Assembly: GCF_002934265.1 (NCBI RefSeq)
Contig: NZ_PTIX01000004.1
Span: forward strand, 1 to 64,000
Reading direction: 5' to 3'
Length of the DNA: 64,000 bases
Source of the DNA: Actinokineospora auranticolor
GTDB taxonomy: Bacteria > Actinomycetota > Actinomycetes > Mycobacteriales > Pseudonocardiaceae
Shown here: piece by piece, positions 8,317 to 17,778 of the stretch
Layout of the letters: each line of letters starts with the position of its first letter
How positions within the stretch are numbered: the stretch's first letter is position 1
Program-made: the position numbers and the translations under genes
The notes under the pieces: generated by a model
The model's database searches: none
What the model was told of the DNA's origin: nothing
The model's input: the letters and a program-made list of their open reading frames with translations, nothing else

Positions 8317-11300
8317 GTGGCCACTCGGCCCCCGATCGGCCTGCCGAAGCTGTCCCGGCGCAGCCGCGTCCTGCTCTACATAGCCGCCGCCCTGATCCTG
8401 CTCCTGCTGGTCGGCTCGCGGCTGCTCAACACCTACGTGAACTGGCTGTGGTTCGGCGAGGTCGACTTCCGGTCGGTGTTCACCACCGTCCTGTGGACAC
8501 GCGTCGTGCTGTTCTTCGCCACCGGCGCGCTGGTCGGCGGTCTGCTCGCGGTGAGCCTGTGGGTGGCCTACCGCACCCGCCCGGTGTTCGTCCCGGTGTC
8601 CAGCACGGACGATCCACTCGCCCGCTACCGGTCCACGATCGTGGGCCGGGTCAAGCTGTTCGGCATCGGCCTGCCGGTGATCATGGGCGTGATCGCGGGC
8701 TCCGCCGCGCAGTCGGACTGGCAGCAGGTGCAGTTGCTGCTCAACGGCTCCGACTTCGGCGTCACCGACGCGCAGTTCGGCATCGACCTCGGGTTCTACG
8801 CGTTCACGCTGCCGTTCATCACCTGGCTGATCAACTGGTTGTTCATCGCCGTCGCGGTCGCCTTCTTCGGCGCGCTGATCACCCACTACCTGTTCGGCGG
8901 GATCCGGTTGGCGGGCAAGGGCGGGCAGCTCGCCGCGCCCGCGCGCATGCAGCTGTCGATCACGGCGGGCGTGTTCGTGCTCGTCTACGCGGTCGACTAC
9001 TTCTTCGAGCGCTACGAACTGCTCTTCAACAACCACGACCTGTTCAGCGGCGCGAACTTCACCGACCTCAACGCGGTGCTGCCCGCCAAGCTGATCCTGA
9101 TGTTCATCGCGGCGTTCTGCGCCGTGGCGTACTTCGCGGGCGCGTTCCTGCGGAACCTGCAGCTGCCCGCCATCGCCACCGCGCTGCTGATCCTCTCCGG
9201 GATCCTGGTCGGCGCGGCGTGGCCCGCGATCATCCAGCAGTTCTCCGTGCGGCCGAACGAGAACGCGAAGGAAGCGCTGTCCATCCAGCGCAACATCGAC
9301 GCCACCCGGGCCGCCTACGGGCTCACCCCGAACAAGGTCAAGACCGAGGACTACCCGGGCGTCACCACCGCTTCGCCGCAGCAGATCCGGTCCGACCAGC
9401 GCAACCTCAACACCATCTCGAACGTGCGCCTGCTGGACCCGAACATCCTCGCCCGCACCTTCACCCAGCGCGAGGGCCGGGAGAACTTCTACGGCTTCCC
9501 GGACAAGCTCGACGTCGACCGCTACACCGTCGACGGCAAGACCCAGGACTACATCGTCGCCGCGCGCGAGATCAAGACCAGCGGGCTCACCGAGACCCAG
9601 GGCGGCTGGATCAACCGGCACATGGTCTTCACCCACGGCAACGGGTTCGTCGCCGCGCCCGCGAACACGGTCAACTCGGCGCTCGGCGAGGGTGACGACC
9701 AGGGCGGGTACCCGGTCTTCAAGGTCAGCGACCTGGCCAACAAGGGGCCGATCAAGGTCGACCAGCCGCGCATCTACTACGGCGAGCTGGCCACCGACAA
9801 CTACGCCATCGTCGGCGGCAAGGACAACGGCAGGCCGCTGGAGTACGACACCTCCACGAGCACGTCCGGCTACGACGGCAAGGGTGGTGTGGCGATCGAC
9901 AACCTGTTCAACAAGTTGGTCTTCGCCGCGTACAACACCGAGCGCAACATCCTGTTCTCGTCGCAGATCGGCGACGGCGCCAAGATCATGTACAACCGGA
10001 GCCCGCGGGACCGGGTGAGCAAGGTGGCGCCGTGGCTGACCCTCGACGGCGACCCGTACCCGGCGGTGGTCAACGGCCGCATCCTGTGGATCATCGACGG
10101 CTACACCACGCTGGAGAACTACCCGTACGCCCAGCGCACCGCCCTCGGTGAGGCCACCAACGACTCGCTCGGCGGGGTCCAGGACAACCGCACGATCAGC
10201 TACATCCGCAACTCGGTGAAGGCCACCGTCGACGCCTACGACGGCACGGTCTCGTTGTACTCCATCGACGACAAGGACCCGGTCCTCAAGGCGTGGGAGG
10301 GCGTGTTCCCCGGCACGGTGAAGCCGGGGTCGGAGATCAGCCCGGAGCTGCGCTCGCACTTCCGGTACCCGGAGGACCTGTTCAAGGTCCAGCGCGAACT
10401 GCTCTCCCGCTACCACGTGGCCGACGCGAACGAGTTCTTCTCGCAGAAGAGCTTCTGGAGCGTCCCGCGCGACCCGACCGAGGACGGCGCGTCCAACGGC
10501 GCGAACACCAGCGGGGACAAGCAGCCGCCGTACTACGTGCTCGCGCAGGCGCCCGGGCAGGAAACCGCGACCTTCCAGATCACCAGCGCGCTGACGCTGC
10601 TCAGCCGTGACTTCCTCGCGTCGTGGGTATCCGCGTCGTCCGATCCGGACGACTACGGGCAGATCAGGGTGTTGCGACTACCCTCGACCGGCCAACAGGC
10701 GGAGGGGCCGGTGCAGGTGCAGAACCGGTTCCAGACAACCCCGAAGGTCACCGAGAACCGGACGCTGCTGCAGAACCCGAGCGTCACACCGACCTACGGC
10801 AACCTGCTGACGTTGCCGGTCGCGGGCGGGTTGCTCTACGTGGAACCGCTCTACGTGCAACGCAAGGACGCGAACTCCTTCCCGCAGCTGGCCCGGGTGC
10901 TCGTCGCCTTCGGCAGCAAGGTCGGGTTCGCGCCGACGATCGACGAGGCACTGGACGAGGTGTTCGGGGAGGGCACGGGCGACACCGCGACCAAACCGGG
11001 GCAAACCGGCGGCGGCACGTCGACACCGCCGACCACGTCGTCGTCGCAGCCACCGACGAGCAGCGCGCCACCACCGAGCACCGGGGGCGGCACCAGCGCC
11101 GAGGTCGACGCGGCGGCCCAGGCGATCGACAGCGCCCTGGGCAACCTCCGCCAGGCCCAGCGCGACGGTGACTTCGCCGCGATCGGCAAGGCGATGGCCG
11201 ACCTGGAGGCCGCGGGCAAGCGCTACCAGGACGCGCGGGCCAAGGCGGGCGCCACACCGTCCACCCCACCGTCCTCACCGGGCGCCTCACCCTCACCCAC

Positions 11301-11322
11301 CCCGCCCTCCGGTGGCGGCTGA
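8317..11322 (+). CDS. UPF0182-family large membrane protein
   Basis: A 1001-residue protein with about seven hydrophobic segments in the first 300 residues (starting VLLYIAAALILLLLVGSRLL), followed by a large hydrophilic domain that is presumably extracytoplasmic and contains the family block QGGWINRHMVFTHGNG. The last 110 residues are rich in Thr, Pro and Ser and then helical with alternating charges, unlike the core. The function of UPF0182 proteins is unknown. The GTG start follows a GGAG sequence by about ten bases. A stem-loop terminator lies directly after the stop codon. Confidence 0.9.
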   Translation: MATRPPIGLPKLSRRSRVLLYIAAALILLLLVGSRLLNTYVNWLWFGEVDFRSVFTTVLWTRVVLFFATGALVGGLLAVSLWVAYRTRPVFVPVSSTDDPLARYRSTIVGRVKLFGIGLPVIMGVIAGSAAQSDWQQVQLLLNGSDFGVTDAQFGIDLGFYAFTLPFITWLINWLFIAVAVAFFGALITHYLFGGIRLAGKGGQLAAPARMQLSITAGVFVLVYAVDYFFERYELLFNNHDLFSGANFTDLNAVLPAKLILMFIAAFCAVAYFAGAFLRNLQLPAIATALLILSGILVGAAWPAIIQQFSVRPNENAKEALSIQRNIDATRAAYGLTPNKVKTEDYPGVTTASPQQIRSDQRNLNTISNVRLLDPNILARTFTQREGRENFYGFPDKLDVDRYTVDGKTQDYIVAAREIKTSGLTETQGGWINRHMVFTHGNGFVAAPANTVNSALGEGDDQGGYPVFKVSDLANKGPIKVDQPRIYYGELATDNYAIVGGKDNGRPLEYDTSTSTSGYDGKGGVAIDNLFNKLVFAAYNTERNILFSSQIGDGAKIMYNRSPRDRVSKVAPWLTLDGDPYPAVVNGRILWIIDGYTTLENYPYAQRTALGEATNDSLGGVQDNRTISYIRNSVKATVDAYDGTVSLYSIDDKDPVLKAWEGVFPGTVKPGSEISPELRSHFRYPEDLFKVQRELLSRYHVADANEFFSQKSFWSVPRDPTEDGASNGANTSGDKQPPYYVLAQAPGQETATFQITSALTLLSRDFLASWVSASSDPDDYGQIRVLRLPSTGQQAEGPVQVQNRFQTTPKVTENRTLLQNPSVTPTYGNLLTLPVAGGLLYVEPLYVQRKDANSFPQLARVLVAFGSKVGFAPTIDEALDEVFGEGTGDTATKPGQTGGGTSTPPTTSSSQPPTSSAPPPSTGGGTSAEVDAAAQAIDSALGNLRQAQRDGDFAAIGKAMADLEAAGKRYQDARAKAGATPSTPPSSPGASPSPTPPSGGG

Positions 11323-11346
11323 CGCCCCCTGAGCTAGTCCCCTGAC

Positions 11347-11390
11347 GCGGCCACCCGGCCGGGCTGACCTCCAGCCCACCGGGTGGCCGC
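11347..11390 (+). terminator. Terminator after the UPF0182 gene
   Basis: Arms GCGGCCACCCGG (11347-11358) and CCGGGTGGCCGC (11379-11390) are perfectly complementary, with an inner GGGCT/AGCCC pairing. A weak T-containing tail (GTTGCGTT) follows. The remaining 330 bp up to the tRNA gene hold nothing I can identify. Confidence 0.75.
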
Positions 11391-11720
11391 GTTGCGTTCC
11401 GGGCCGTGCTCGACCCTGGACTGCGGTGCGGGGCCGTTTCGCGGGCGGCTCGCCGTGGTGGACCGGTCGTCGTCGCGGGCCACGGACCGGGGTCGGCTCG
11501 TCGTTCGGCGCGACCGACCGGGTGCGCCGCGATGATCCGGACGATGTCGTGGGCAGGGCCTGGGTTGGCCGCGGTTGCGGAGGGGCCACAGACCGAAGCG
11601 CGACTCTGGCTGCCGTGCGGTTGGTGTTGGGTCTCTGGCCAGGGCTGATCCGCCGCGGCTGTGTTCCCGGGCACGCGATTTGCTTTCCTCCGCGGCCCCC
11701 TGTAGTGTTCATTTTACCGA

Positions 11721-11794
11721 CGCGGGGTGGAGCAGCTCGGTAGCTCGCTGGGCTCATAACCCAGAGGTCGCAGGTTCAAATCCTGTCCCCGCTA
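11721..11794 (+). tRNA. Initiator tRNA-Met (CAT), copy 1
   Basis: A complete cloverleaf of 74 bases without an encoded CCA. The anticodon loop reads CTCATAA and the anticodon stem ends in three G-C pairs, while the first acceptor pair is mismatched (C opposite T); both are marks of the initiator tRNA. The T arm is CAGGTTCAAATCCTG. A likely -10 (TAGTGT) lies upstream and a strong terminator follows. An identical copy lies 233 bp away on the other strand. Confidence 0.95.
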
Positions 11795-11800
11795 CAAACG

Positions 11801-11846
11801 ACGAACGGCTCTACTGGCACTTAATGCCAGTAGAGCCGTTCGTTTT
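11801..11846 (+). terminator. Rho-independent terminator of initiator tRNA copy 1
   Basis: A perfect 19-bp stem, 11801-11819 with 11825-11843, around a five-base loop, followed by TTT. It starts six bases after the tRNA. Confidence 0.9.
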
Positions 11847-11986
11847 GTGTTGAGGACATGCCGTCCCATGCGCTGCGGTGCGGGCAGGCCTGCCCCTGGT
11901 CCAGGTCATCGTTGCACCGCTGGTGGGTGCGGTGGCGAGGTGGGCCTGGGGCCCGAGTGGTGGGTGTGGCTGGGGAGTACGAGAAA

Positions 11987-12023
11987 ACGAAATGCCCGTG
12001 TGCTGAGCACACGGGCATTTCGT
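11987..12023 (-). terminator. Rho-independent terminator of initiator tRNA copy 2
   Basis: A perfect 17-bp stem, 11987-12003 with 12007-12023, around a three-base loop. On the minus strand it is followed by a short U run (complement of AAAA at 11984-11987). Its sequence is unrelated to the terminator of copy 1. Confidence 0.9.
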
Positions 12024-12027
12024 CTTG

Positions 12028-12101
12028 TAGCGGGGACAGGATTTGAACCTGCGACCTCTGGGTTATGAGCCCAGCGAGCTACCGAGCTGCTCCACCCCGC
12101 G
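12028..12101 (-). tRNA. Initiator tRNA-Met (CAT), copy 2
   Basis: The exact reverse complement of 11721-11794, so all 74 bases are identical to copy 1. The two genes converge. The 5' flanks share TTACCGA directly before the mature end and a TAG-type -10 at nearly the same distance (TAGTCT here), but otherwise the flanks differ. Confidence 0.95.
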
Positions 12102-12910
12102 TCGGTAAGAGAAGACTATCAGGGGGCTCAACCGGCTTTTTCAGGGGGGTGGGGTTGGGGGCGCGGAAGGGGGGCGCGGGCCGGGGTGGGGGGATCTTGG
12201 GGAATGGGGTGCGGGGGTGGGGCGGTGGGTGGAATGTCCTCTGTGGATGGTCGGTGTAACCCGGGTCATTTAGTGAGGACTGTCCTCAGCGGCGGGGCGG
12301 GGTTCGGGTGGGGCGCGCGAGCGGGAGCGCGGGGAACGGGTGACATATCGATCAGCACTGGTTTCGGTGTGAGTGTTCGACTGGGAGGCCGGGAGTTCGA
12401 GTATGGGCGAGGTTCCGGCGTGCGCGTGCATCCGCACGGTCGTCTGCGGCACCTGTTTGGCAGTGGGGGTTTTCGGCCGTGGTGTCCACACTGGACCGGT
12501 CCACCCTGGTCCGCCCGGCGGCGCTCCCGGTGTGACAGTTTTCCCATCAACGCATCGTTCGTCGAGGGTTCGCCGGGGCTCGTGGCCCGTCCGGGCGGCC
12601 CGACCTGGGGGATTGGACGTGATCTAGGCCACATCGGCGGGTATTTTCCGGCCGATTCCCGCTTCTCGTACCGACTACGGGGCGCCGTCGGGGCGCTGGG
12701 CCGAACGGGTTGTGGGGTGGGAAGAGATCCACTCCTTTGGGGGAGCAAGTCGCTGCGGTCCACGTGGGACCGTCCGGTTTTGGGCCGGATGGGGCCTCTC
12801 GCTTGCGCGATCGGTCCCGGGTCGAATGTCCTTCCGGGGCGCGCGGGCGATCAGCCACTGTGGACTGCGCTGCCTGGCCACTGTGGACAGCGCGGCGCAT
12901 ACGTGGGACC
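12102..12910. other. About 800 bp non-coding region before the PadR-type gene
   Basis: No gene is supported on either strand. Near its end there are two direct copies of CCACTGTGGAC 23 bp apart (12855-12865 and 12878-12888), which may act in control of the following regulator gene. The rest shows nothing I can assign. Confidence 0.5.
12855..12888. repeat. Two direct repeats before the PadR-type regulator
   Basis: CCACTGTGGAC occurs twice, starts 23 bp apart, 46-56 bp before the GTG of the regulator. Each copy contains the small palindrome CCAC-T-GTGG. The position suggests an operator, possibly for autoregulation; this is inferred. Confidence 0.4.
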
Positions 12911-13420
12911 GTGGTCAACGTGTCTGAATTGAATGCAACCGCCGCGGCTCTTCTCGGACTGCTGCACGAGGGACCGCAGACCGGTGGTCAACTCGTGTCC
13001 GCCGCCAGGGAGCGCTTCGGCTCTTTCTTCAGCGTCACCCGCAGCCAGGTCTACCGGGAGCTGCCCGCGCTGGCGGACGCCGGTCTGGTCCGGCTCGGGA
13101 AGCAGGGGCCCCGTTCCAGCCAGCAGTACGTGATCACCGCCGCGGGCAAGAAGGCCTTCAAGTCGTGGCTCGGCGGCGAGCCGGGTCCGGACCACCTGCG
13201 CAGCCCGCTGATCCTGCGCCTGGTGCACGCGAGCACGCTCACCGCCAAGCAGCGCGTGGGACTCATCGACTCGGCCAAGCAGGTCTACAACGGCGAGCAC
13301 GAGGCGGCCAAGACGGCCGTCAAGACCGCCGAGGACCCGTACGCCAAGGCAATCGCGGAGTTCGGCGTGGCGCGGGCCAAGGCCGTGCTGAAGCTGCTGG
13401 ACTCCATCCCGAAGTCCTAG
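12911..13420 (+). CDS. PadR-family transcriptional regulator
   Basis: A 169-residue protein. The N-terminal half is a winged helix of the PadR type: ALLGLLHEGPQTGGQLVSAA, then VTRSQVYRELPALADAGLVR and a wing with GPRSSQQYVITAAGKKAFKSWL. The C-terminal helices resemble the PadR C-terminal dimerisation region. Ligand and targets are unknown. Starts at GTG 12911 or GTG 12920 are both possible; neither has a good ribosome site. It stands alone before prfB, which has its own promoter. Confidence 0.8.
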   Translation: MVNVSELNATAAALLGLLHEGPQTGGQLVSAARERFGSFFSVTRSQVYRELPALADAGLVRLGKQGPRSSQQYVITAAGKKAFKSWLGGEPGPDHLRSPLILRLVHASTLTAKQRVGLIDSAKQVYNGEHEAAKTAVKTAEDPYAKAIAEFGVARAKAVLKLLDSIPKS

Positions 13421-13472
13421 TCGGCAGACCTCCGCCGCAGCGGCGGCGCCCGTGTCCGCGTAGTCTTCCGAC

Positions 13473-14573
13473 GTGAACCCGGACGTCGCCGCCCTCCTCA
13501 AGGAACTCTCCACCTCGCTGGCCAACGTCGAGGCGGTGATGGACCTCGAAGGCCTGCGCGCGCAGATCGCCGAGCTGGAGGAGCAGGCCGCCAAGCCGGA
13601 CCTGTGGGACAACCCCGACGAGGCCCAGCAGGTCACCAGCAGGCTGTCGCACCGGCAGGGTGAGCTGCGCCGGATCGAGGACCTGCGCTCCCGCTTCGAC
13701 GACCTCAGCGTGCTCTACGAGCTGGCCGAGGAGGACGGTGGCGACGCCGACACCACGGCCGAGGCGGACGCGGAGTACGCCAAGCTCAAGGGCGACATCT
13801 CGGCGCTCGAGGTGCGCACCCTGCTCTCCGGCGAGTACGACGGCCGCGACGCGCTGATGACGATCCGGTCCGAGGCCGGTGGCGTGGACGCCGCCGACTT
13901 CGCCGAGATGCTGATGCGCATGTACCTGCGCTGGTCGGAGCGGCACGGCTACTCCATCGACGTCTACGACACCTCCTACGCCGAGGAGGCGGGCATCAAG
14001 TCGGCGACCTTCAAGGTCACCGCGCCCTACGCCTACGGCACGCTGTCGGTCGAGCAGGGCACGCACCGCCTGGTGCGCATCTCGCCGTTCGACAACCAGG
14101 GCCGCAGGCAGACCTCGTTCGCCGCGGTCGAGGTCGCCCCGGTCGTGGAGCAGACCGACCACGTCGAGATCGACGAGAAGGACCTGCGGGTCGACGTGTA
14201 CCGCTCGTCCGGTCCCGGTGGCCAGGGCGTCAACACGACCGACTCCGCGGTCCGGCTGACCCACCTGCCGACCGGCATCGTGGTGTCCTGCCAGAACGAG
14301 CGCTCGCAGCTGCAGAACAAGGCCTCCGCGATGGCCGTGCTGCAGGCGAAGCTGCTGGAGCGCCGCCGCCAGGAGCAGCAGGCCAAGATGGACGCGCTCA
14401 AGGACACCTCCACCGGCTCCTGGGGCAACCAGATGCGGACCTACGTGCTGCACCCGTACCAGATGGTCAAGGACCTGCGGACCGAGTTCGAGGTGGGCAA
14501 CCCGAGCGCCGTGCTCGACGGCGACATCGACGGCTTCCTGGAGGCCGGGATCCGCTGGCGCCGCACCCGGTAG
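13473..14573 (+). CDS. prfB: Peptide chain release factor 2
   Basis: A 366-residue class I release factor. The SPF tripeptide that reads UGA/UAA is in [14 protein letters not shown] (about residue 205), and the GGQ loop that triggers peptide release is in [20 protein letters not shown] (about residue 250). There is no in-frame TGA or frameshift near codon 25, so the programmed +1 frameshift known from many bacteria is absent and the gene reads straight through. The GTG start lies six bases after TAGTCT, which suggests a leaderless mRNA. It heads the conserved prfB-ftsE-ftsX-smpB block. Confidence 0.97.
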   Translation: MNPDVAALLKELSTSLANVEAVMDLEGLRAQIAELEEQAAKPDLWDNPDEAQQVTSRLSHRQGELRRIEDLRSRFDDLSVLYELAEEDGGDADTTAEADAEYAKLKGDISALEVRTLLSGEYDGRDALMTIRSEAGGVDAADFAEMLMRMYLRWSERHGYSIDVYDTSYAEEAGIKSATFKVTAPYAYGTLSVEQGTHRLVRISPFDNQGRRQTSFAAVEVAPVVEQTDHVEIDEKDLRVDVYRSSGPGGQGVNTTDSAVRLTHLPTGIVVSCQNERSQLQNKASAMAVLQAKLLERRRQEQQAKMDALKDTSTGSWGNQMRTYVLHPYQMVKDLRTEFEVGNPSAVLDGDIDGFLEAGIRWRRTR

Positions 14574-14663
14574 TAACGGCCCGAACACACGCTGTGACCT
14601 GCGGAAACCATAACGGGGCAGCAGGCTACGGCTCGATAACGACCAGAGGTAGACTCGCCGACC

Positions 14664-15353
14664 GTGATCCGGCTCGAACAGGTTTCCAAGGTCTACAAGA
14701 CCTCCACGCGGCCCGCACTGGAGAACGTTTCCGTGCAGGTCGACAAGGGCGAGTTCGTCTTCCTCATCGGCGCGTCGGGGTCCGGGAAGTCGACCTTCCT
14801 GCGGCTCCTGCTGCGCGAGGAGGTGCCCAGCAAGGGCCGGGTCTACGTGGCCAACTTCGACCTGACCCGGATGGCGCGCCGCCGGGTGCCGCGGCTGCGG
14901 CAGTCGATCGGCTGCGTGTTCCAGGACTTCCGGCTGCTGGCGAACAAGACGGTGGCGGAGAACGTCGCCTTCGCCCTGGAGGTCATCGGCAAGCCCCGGC
15001 ACACCATCCGCAAGGTGGTGCCGGAGGTGCTCGAGCTGGTCGGCCTGGAGGGCAAGGCGGGCCGGATGCCGCACGAGCTCTCCGGTGGTGAGCAGCAGCG
15101 CGTGGCGATCGCCCGGGCCTTCGTGAACCGGCCGCTGATGCTGCTCGCCGACGAGCCGACCGGAAACCTGGACCCGGACACCAGCCAGGACATCATGCTG
15201 CTGCTGGAGCGGATCAACCGCACGGGCACCACCGTCCTGATGGCCACCCACGACCACTCCATCGTGGACTCCATGCGGCGCCGGGTCGTCGAGCTCGACC
15301 TGGGCCGGGTCGTGCGCGACGACGCCCGCGGCGTCTACGGCGTCGGCCGCTAG
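14664..15353 (+). CDS. ftsE: Cell division ATP-binding protein FtsE
   Basis: A 229-residue ABC ATPase with Walker [10 protein letters not shown] (about residues 36-44), the signature [15 protein letters not shown], Walker [14 protein letters not shown] and the switch histidine in ATHDHSIVD. Together with FtsX it forms the membrane complex that activates peptidoglycan hydrolases during division. The GTG start lies eight bases after a TAGACT hexamer, so the mRNA may be leaderless. ftsX follows after about 60 bp. Confidence 0.97.
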   Translation: MIRLEQVSKVYKTSTRPALENVSVQVDKGEFVFLIGASGSGKSTFLRLLLREEVPSKGRVYVANFDLTRMARRRVPRLRQSIGCVFQDFRLLANKTVAENVAFALEVIGKPRHTIRKVVPEVLELVGLEGKAGRMPHELSGGEQQRVAIARAFVNRPLMLLADEPTGNLDPDTSQDIMLLLERINRTGTTVLMATHDHSIVDSMRRRVVELDLGRVVRDDARGVYGVGR

Positions 15354-15412
15354 CGCCCCGCCACCGCCCGCCGAGAAGAACCGCCCCGGACAAGCGAGGA
15401 ACCCCACCCCCG

Positions 15413-16315
15413 ATGCGTGCCAGCTTCGTGTTCAGCGAGGTCGTGACCGGTCTGCGCCGGAACATCACGATGACCATCGCGATGATCATCACGACCGCCA
15501 TCTCGCTCGCCCTGCTCGGCGGTGGTCTGCTGGTGGTGCGGATGATCGACAAGACCAAGACGCTCTACCAGGACAAGGTCGAGGTCAGCGTCTTCCTGAC
15601 CAACGACATCTCCGCCTCCGACAGCGGGTGCGTCAACGACCCGTGCAAGGGGTTGCAGGCCGCGCTGCGCGCCGACCCGGCGGTGGAGGAGGTGGCCTAC
15701 GAGAACCGGCAGGCGTCCTTCGAGCGGTTCAAGCGGATCTTCGAGGCGCAGCCGGAGCTGGTGAAGCTGACCCGGCCGGAGTCGCTGCCCGCGTCCTTCC
15801 GGGTCCGGCTCAAGGACCCGGACCGGCCGGAGGTCATCACCCAGGCCTACAGCGGCAAGCCGGGCGTGGACAACGTGGTCGACCAGAGCGAGTTCCTGGA
15901 CCGGTTCTTCAACGCGCTCAACGGGTTCCGGAACATGACCTTCGCCATCGCGCTGTTCATGGCCGTGGCGGCGCTGCTGCTGATCTCCAACACCGTGCAG
16001 CTGTCCGCGTTCACCAGACGCACGGAAGTCGGGATCATGCGCCTGGTGGGCGCGACCCGCTGGTACACCCAGCTGCCGTTCCTCCTGGAGGCCATGGTCA
16101 CCGGGTTGATCGGCGCGCTGCTGGCCATCGGGTTGCTGGTGCTGCTGAAGATGTCCTTCCTGGACGACGTGCTGGCCGACCCCATCAAGGCGAACGTGGT
16201 GCGGTCGGTGGACGGGATCGACATCCTGCTGGTGTCGCCGTGGCTGATGCTGGTCGCGCTGGGCATTTCGGCTGTCACCGGATATGTCACGCTGCGCCTG
16301 TACGTCCGCACGTAA
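15413..16315 (+). CDS. ftsX: Cell division membrane protein FtsX
   Basis: A 300-residue protein with the FtsX layout: a short cytoplasmic N-terminus, a first transmembrane helix (about 18-45), an external domain of about 125 residues containing a Cys pair ([10 protein letters not shown]), then three more helices (about 178-203, 220-248 and 265-292). The external domain would contact a cell-wall hydrolase such as an RipC-like NlpC/P60 protein in actinobacteria. It is the partner of the ATPase encoded directly upstream. Confidence 0.95.
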   Translation: MRASFVFSEVVTGLRRNITMTIAMIITTAISLALLGGGLLVVRMIDKTKTLYQDKVEVSVFLTNDISASDSGCVNDPCKGLQAALRADPAVEEVAYENRQASFERFKRIFEAQPELVKLTRPESLPASFRVRLKDPDRPEVITQAYSGKPGVDNVVDQSEFLDRFFNALNGFRNMTFAIALFMAVAALLLISNTVQLSAFTRRTEVGIMRLVGATRWYTQLPFLLEAMVTGLIGALLAIGLLVLLKMSFLDDVLADPIKANVVRSVDGIDILLVSPWLMLVALGISAVTGYVTLRLYVRT

Positions 16316-16325
16316 AGTCTGGTCC

Positions 16326-16802
16326 ATGGCTAAGGAACGCGGCCGCAAGGCGATCGTGACCAACCGCAAGGCCCGTCACGACTACTCGATCATCGATACC
16401 TACGAGGCCGGTGTGGTCCTCGTGGGTACCGAGGTCAAGAGCCTGCGCGAGGGTCGCGCGTCGATCGTCGACGCGTTCGCCACGGTGGACGACGGCGAGG
16501 TGTTCCTGCGCAACCTGTTCATCCCGGAGTACACGCAGGGCACGTGGACCAACCACGAGCCGCGGCGCACCCGCAAGCTGCTGCTGCACCGGGCCGAGAT
16601 CACCAAGCTGATCGGCAAGATCAAGGAGACCGGGGTCTCGCTGGTCCCGCTGTCGATGTACTTCAACGACGGCAAGGTGAAGGTCGAGCTGGCGCTGGCC
16701 CGGGGCAAGAAGGCCTACGACAAGCGCCAGGACCTGGCCAAGCGCGACGCCAACCGGGAGATCGCCAAGGCCATGGGCCGCCGCGCCAAGGGCATGGCCT
16801 AG
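16326..16802 (+). CDS. smpB: SsrA-binding protein SmpB
   Basis: A 158-residue protein with the SmpB core: [32 protein letters not shown] and the lysine/arginine-rich C-terminal tail ([19 protein letters not shown]). It binds tmRNA and delivers it to stalled ribosomes; the tmRNA gene is about 8 kb downstream. ATG 16326 was chosen by comparison with the family (MAKERGRK) and because TAAAGT ends seven bases before it, overlapping the ftsX stop. Confidence 0.97.
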   Translation: MAKERGRKAIVTNRKARHDYSIIDTYEAGVVLVGTEVKSLREGRASIVDAFATVDDGEVFLRNLFIPEYTQGTWTNHEPRRTRKLLLHRAEITKLIGKIKETGVSLVPLSMYFNDGKVKVELALARGKKAYDKRQDLAKRDANREIAKAMGRRAKGMA

Positions 16803-16812
16803 GCGCGCGGTC

Positions 16813-17739
16813 GTGTCCGGACCGGGGTCCGATGCCGAGGTCGCGGCGTGGGTGCGCGGCCTCGGGCTGTCGGGGCTGGTGGACGTGCACGTGCACTTCC
16901 TGCCGGAGCGGGTGCAGGAGAGGGTCTGGGCCTACTTCGACGACGCCGAGCGCCGCTACGGCCGGGCCTGGCCGATCCACTACCGCTCGTCGGAGGCCGA
17001 GCGGTTGGCCGCGTTGCGGGGGCTCGGCGTGGTCGGGTTCGCGCCGCTGGTCTACCCGCACAAGCCCGGCATGGCCGAGTGGCTGACGTCGTGGGTCCTG
17101 GACTTCGCCGCCCGCGTGCCCGAGGCCGTCCCGACCGCGACGCTGTTCCCCGAACCGTCCGTCGCCCGCTACCTGGGCGCGGCGCTGGCCGCCGGTGCCC
17201 GGTGCGTGAAGGCGCACGTGCAGGTCGGCGGCTACGACCCGCGCGACCCGCTGCTGGCGCCCGCCTGGGGCCTGCTGGCCGAGGCGGGGGTGCCGGTGGT
17301 CGTCCACTGCGGACACGGGCCCCTGCGCGGCGCGCACACCGGTCTGGCGGTGTTCGAGGAGGTGCTGCGCGCGCACCCGCGGCTGGTCGTGGTGCTGGCG
17401 CACGCGGGCATGCCGGAGCTGTCGGGCGCGTTGGACTTGGCGGAGCGTCATCCGGGCGTGCACCTGGACACCACGATGGTGGGGGTCGGGTTCACGCTCG
17501 GCGACGCGCCGCTGCCCGCGGACTGGACCGCGCGGCTGGCCGACGTGGCCGACCGGGTCGTGCTGGGGACCGACTTCCCGAGCATCCCGTACGACTACGC
17601 CACCCAGCTGCGGGCCATCGCGGACTGGGCGCGGGCCCCTGAGCTGGGGGAACCGTTCCTGCGGGCGGTGCTGCACGACAACCCGGCCCGGCTGCTCGCT
17701 CTGGGCGAACGCCAGCGGGAAACAAACACCACCCGATAG
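16813..17739 (+). CDS. Amidohydrolase-family (amidohydrolase 2) protein
   Basis: A 308-residue TIM-barrel metal hydrolase. The metal ligands HVH are seen near the N-terminus in VDVHVHFLPE, followed by HCGHG (about residue 160), a later LAHAGMPE and the conserved aspartate in VLGTDFPS near the C-terminus. This is the amidohydrolase-2 group (decarboxylases and hydrolases related to ACMSD); the substrate cannot be told. The GTG start is ten bases after the smpB stop, so it is probably co-transcribed with smpB. Confidence 0.75.
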   Translation: MSGPGSDAEVAAWVRGLGLSGLVDVHVHFLPERVQERVWAYFDDAERRYGRAWPIHYRSSEAERLAALRGLGVVGFAPLVYPHKPGMAEWLTSWVLDFAARVPEAVPTATLFPEPSVARYLGAALAAGARCVKAHVQVGGYDPRDPLLAPAWGLLAEAGVPVVVHCGHGPLRGAHTGLAVFEEVLRAHPRLVVVLAHAGMPELSGALDLAERHPGVHLDTTMVGVGFTLGDAPLPADWTARLADVADRVVLGTDFPSIPYDYATQLRAIADWARAPELGEPFLRAVLHDNPARLLALGERQRETNTTR

Positions 17740-17741
17740 AG

Positions 17742-17762
17742 GTTGAGCTGATCAGACTCAAC
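17742..17762. promoter_or_regulatory. HAIR-type HspR operator before lon
   Basis: GTTGAGC, seven bases, ACTCAAC: an inverted repeat with one mismatch that follows the HspR-associated inverted repeat consensus CTTGAGT-N7-ACTCAAG. It lies 17 bp before the lon start codon. HspR control of lon is known in Streptomyces; here it is inferred from the site. Confidence 0.75.
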
Positions 17763-17778
17763 ATTCTGGAGGGTGAAC

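Noticed and set aside
8278-10416. 712-codon open frame antisense to the UPF0182 gene
   Set aside because: It mirrors a well-supported gene, is rich in Arg/Val/Gln/His typical of antisense frames in GC-rich DNA, and has no motif.
13473-13560. Programmed frameshift in prfB
   Set aside because: There is no in-frame TGA near codon 25 and the frame is continuous.
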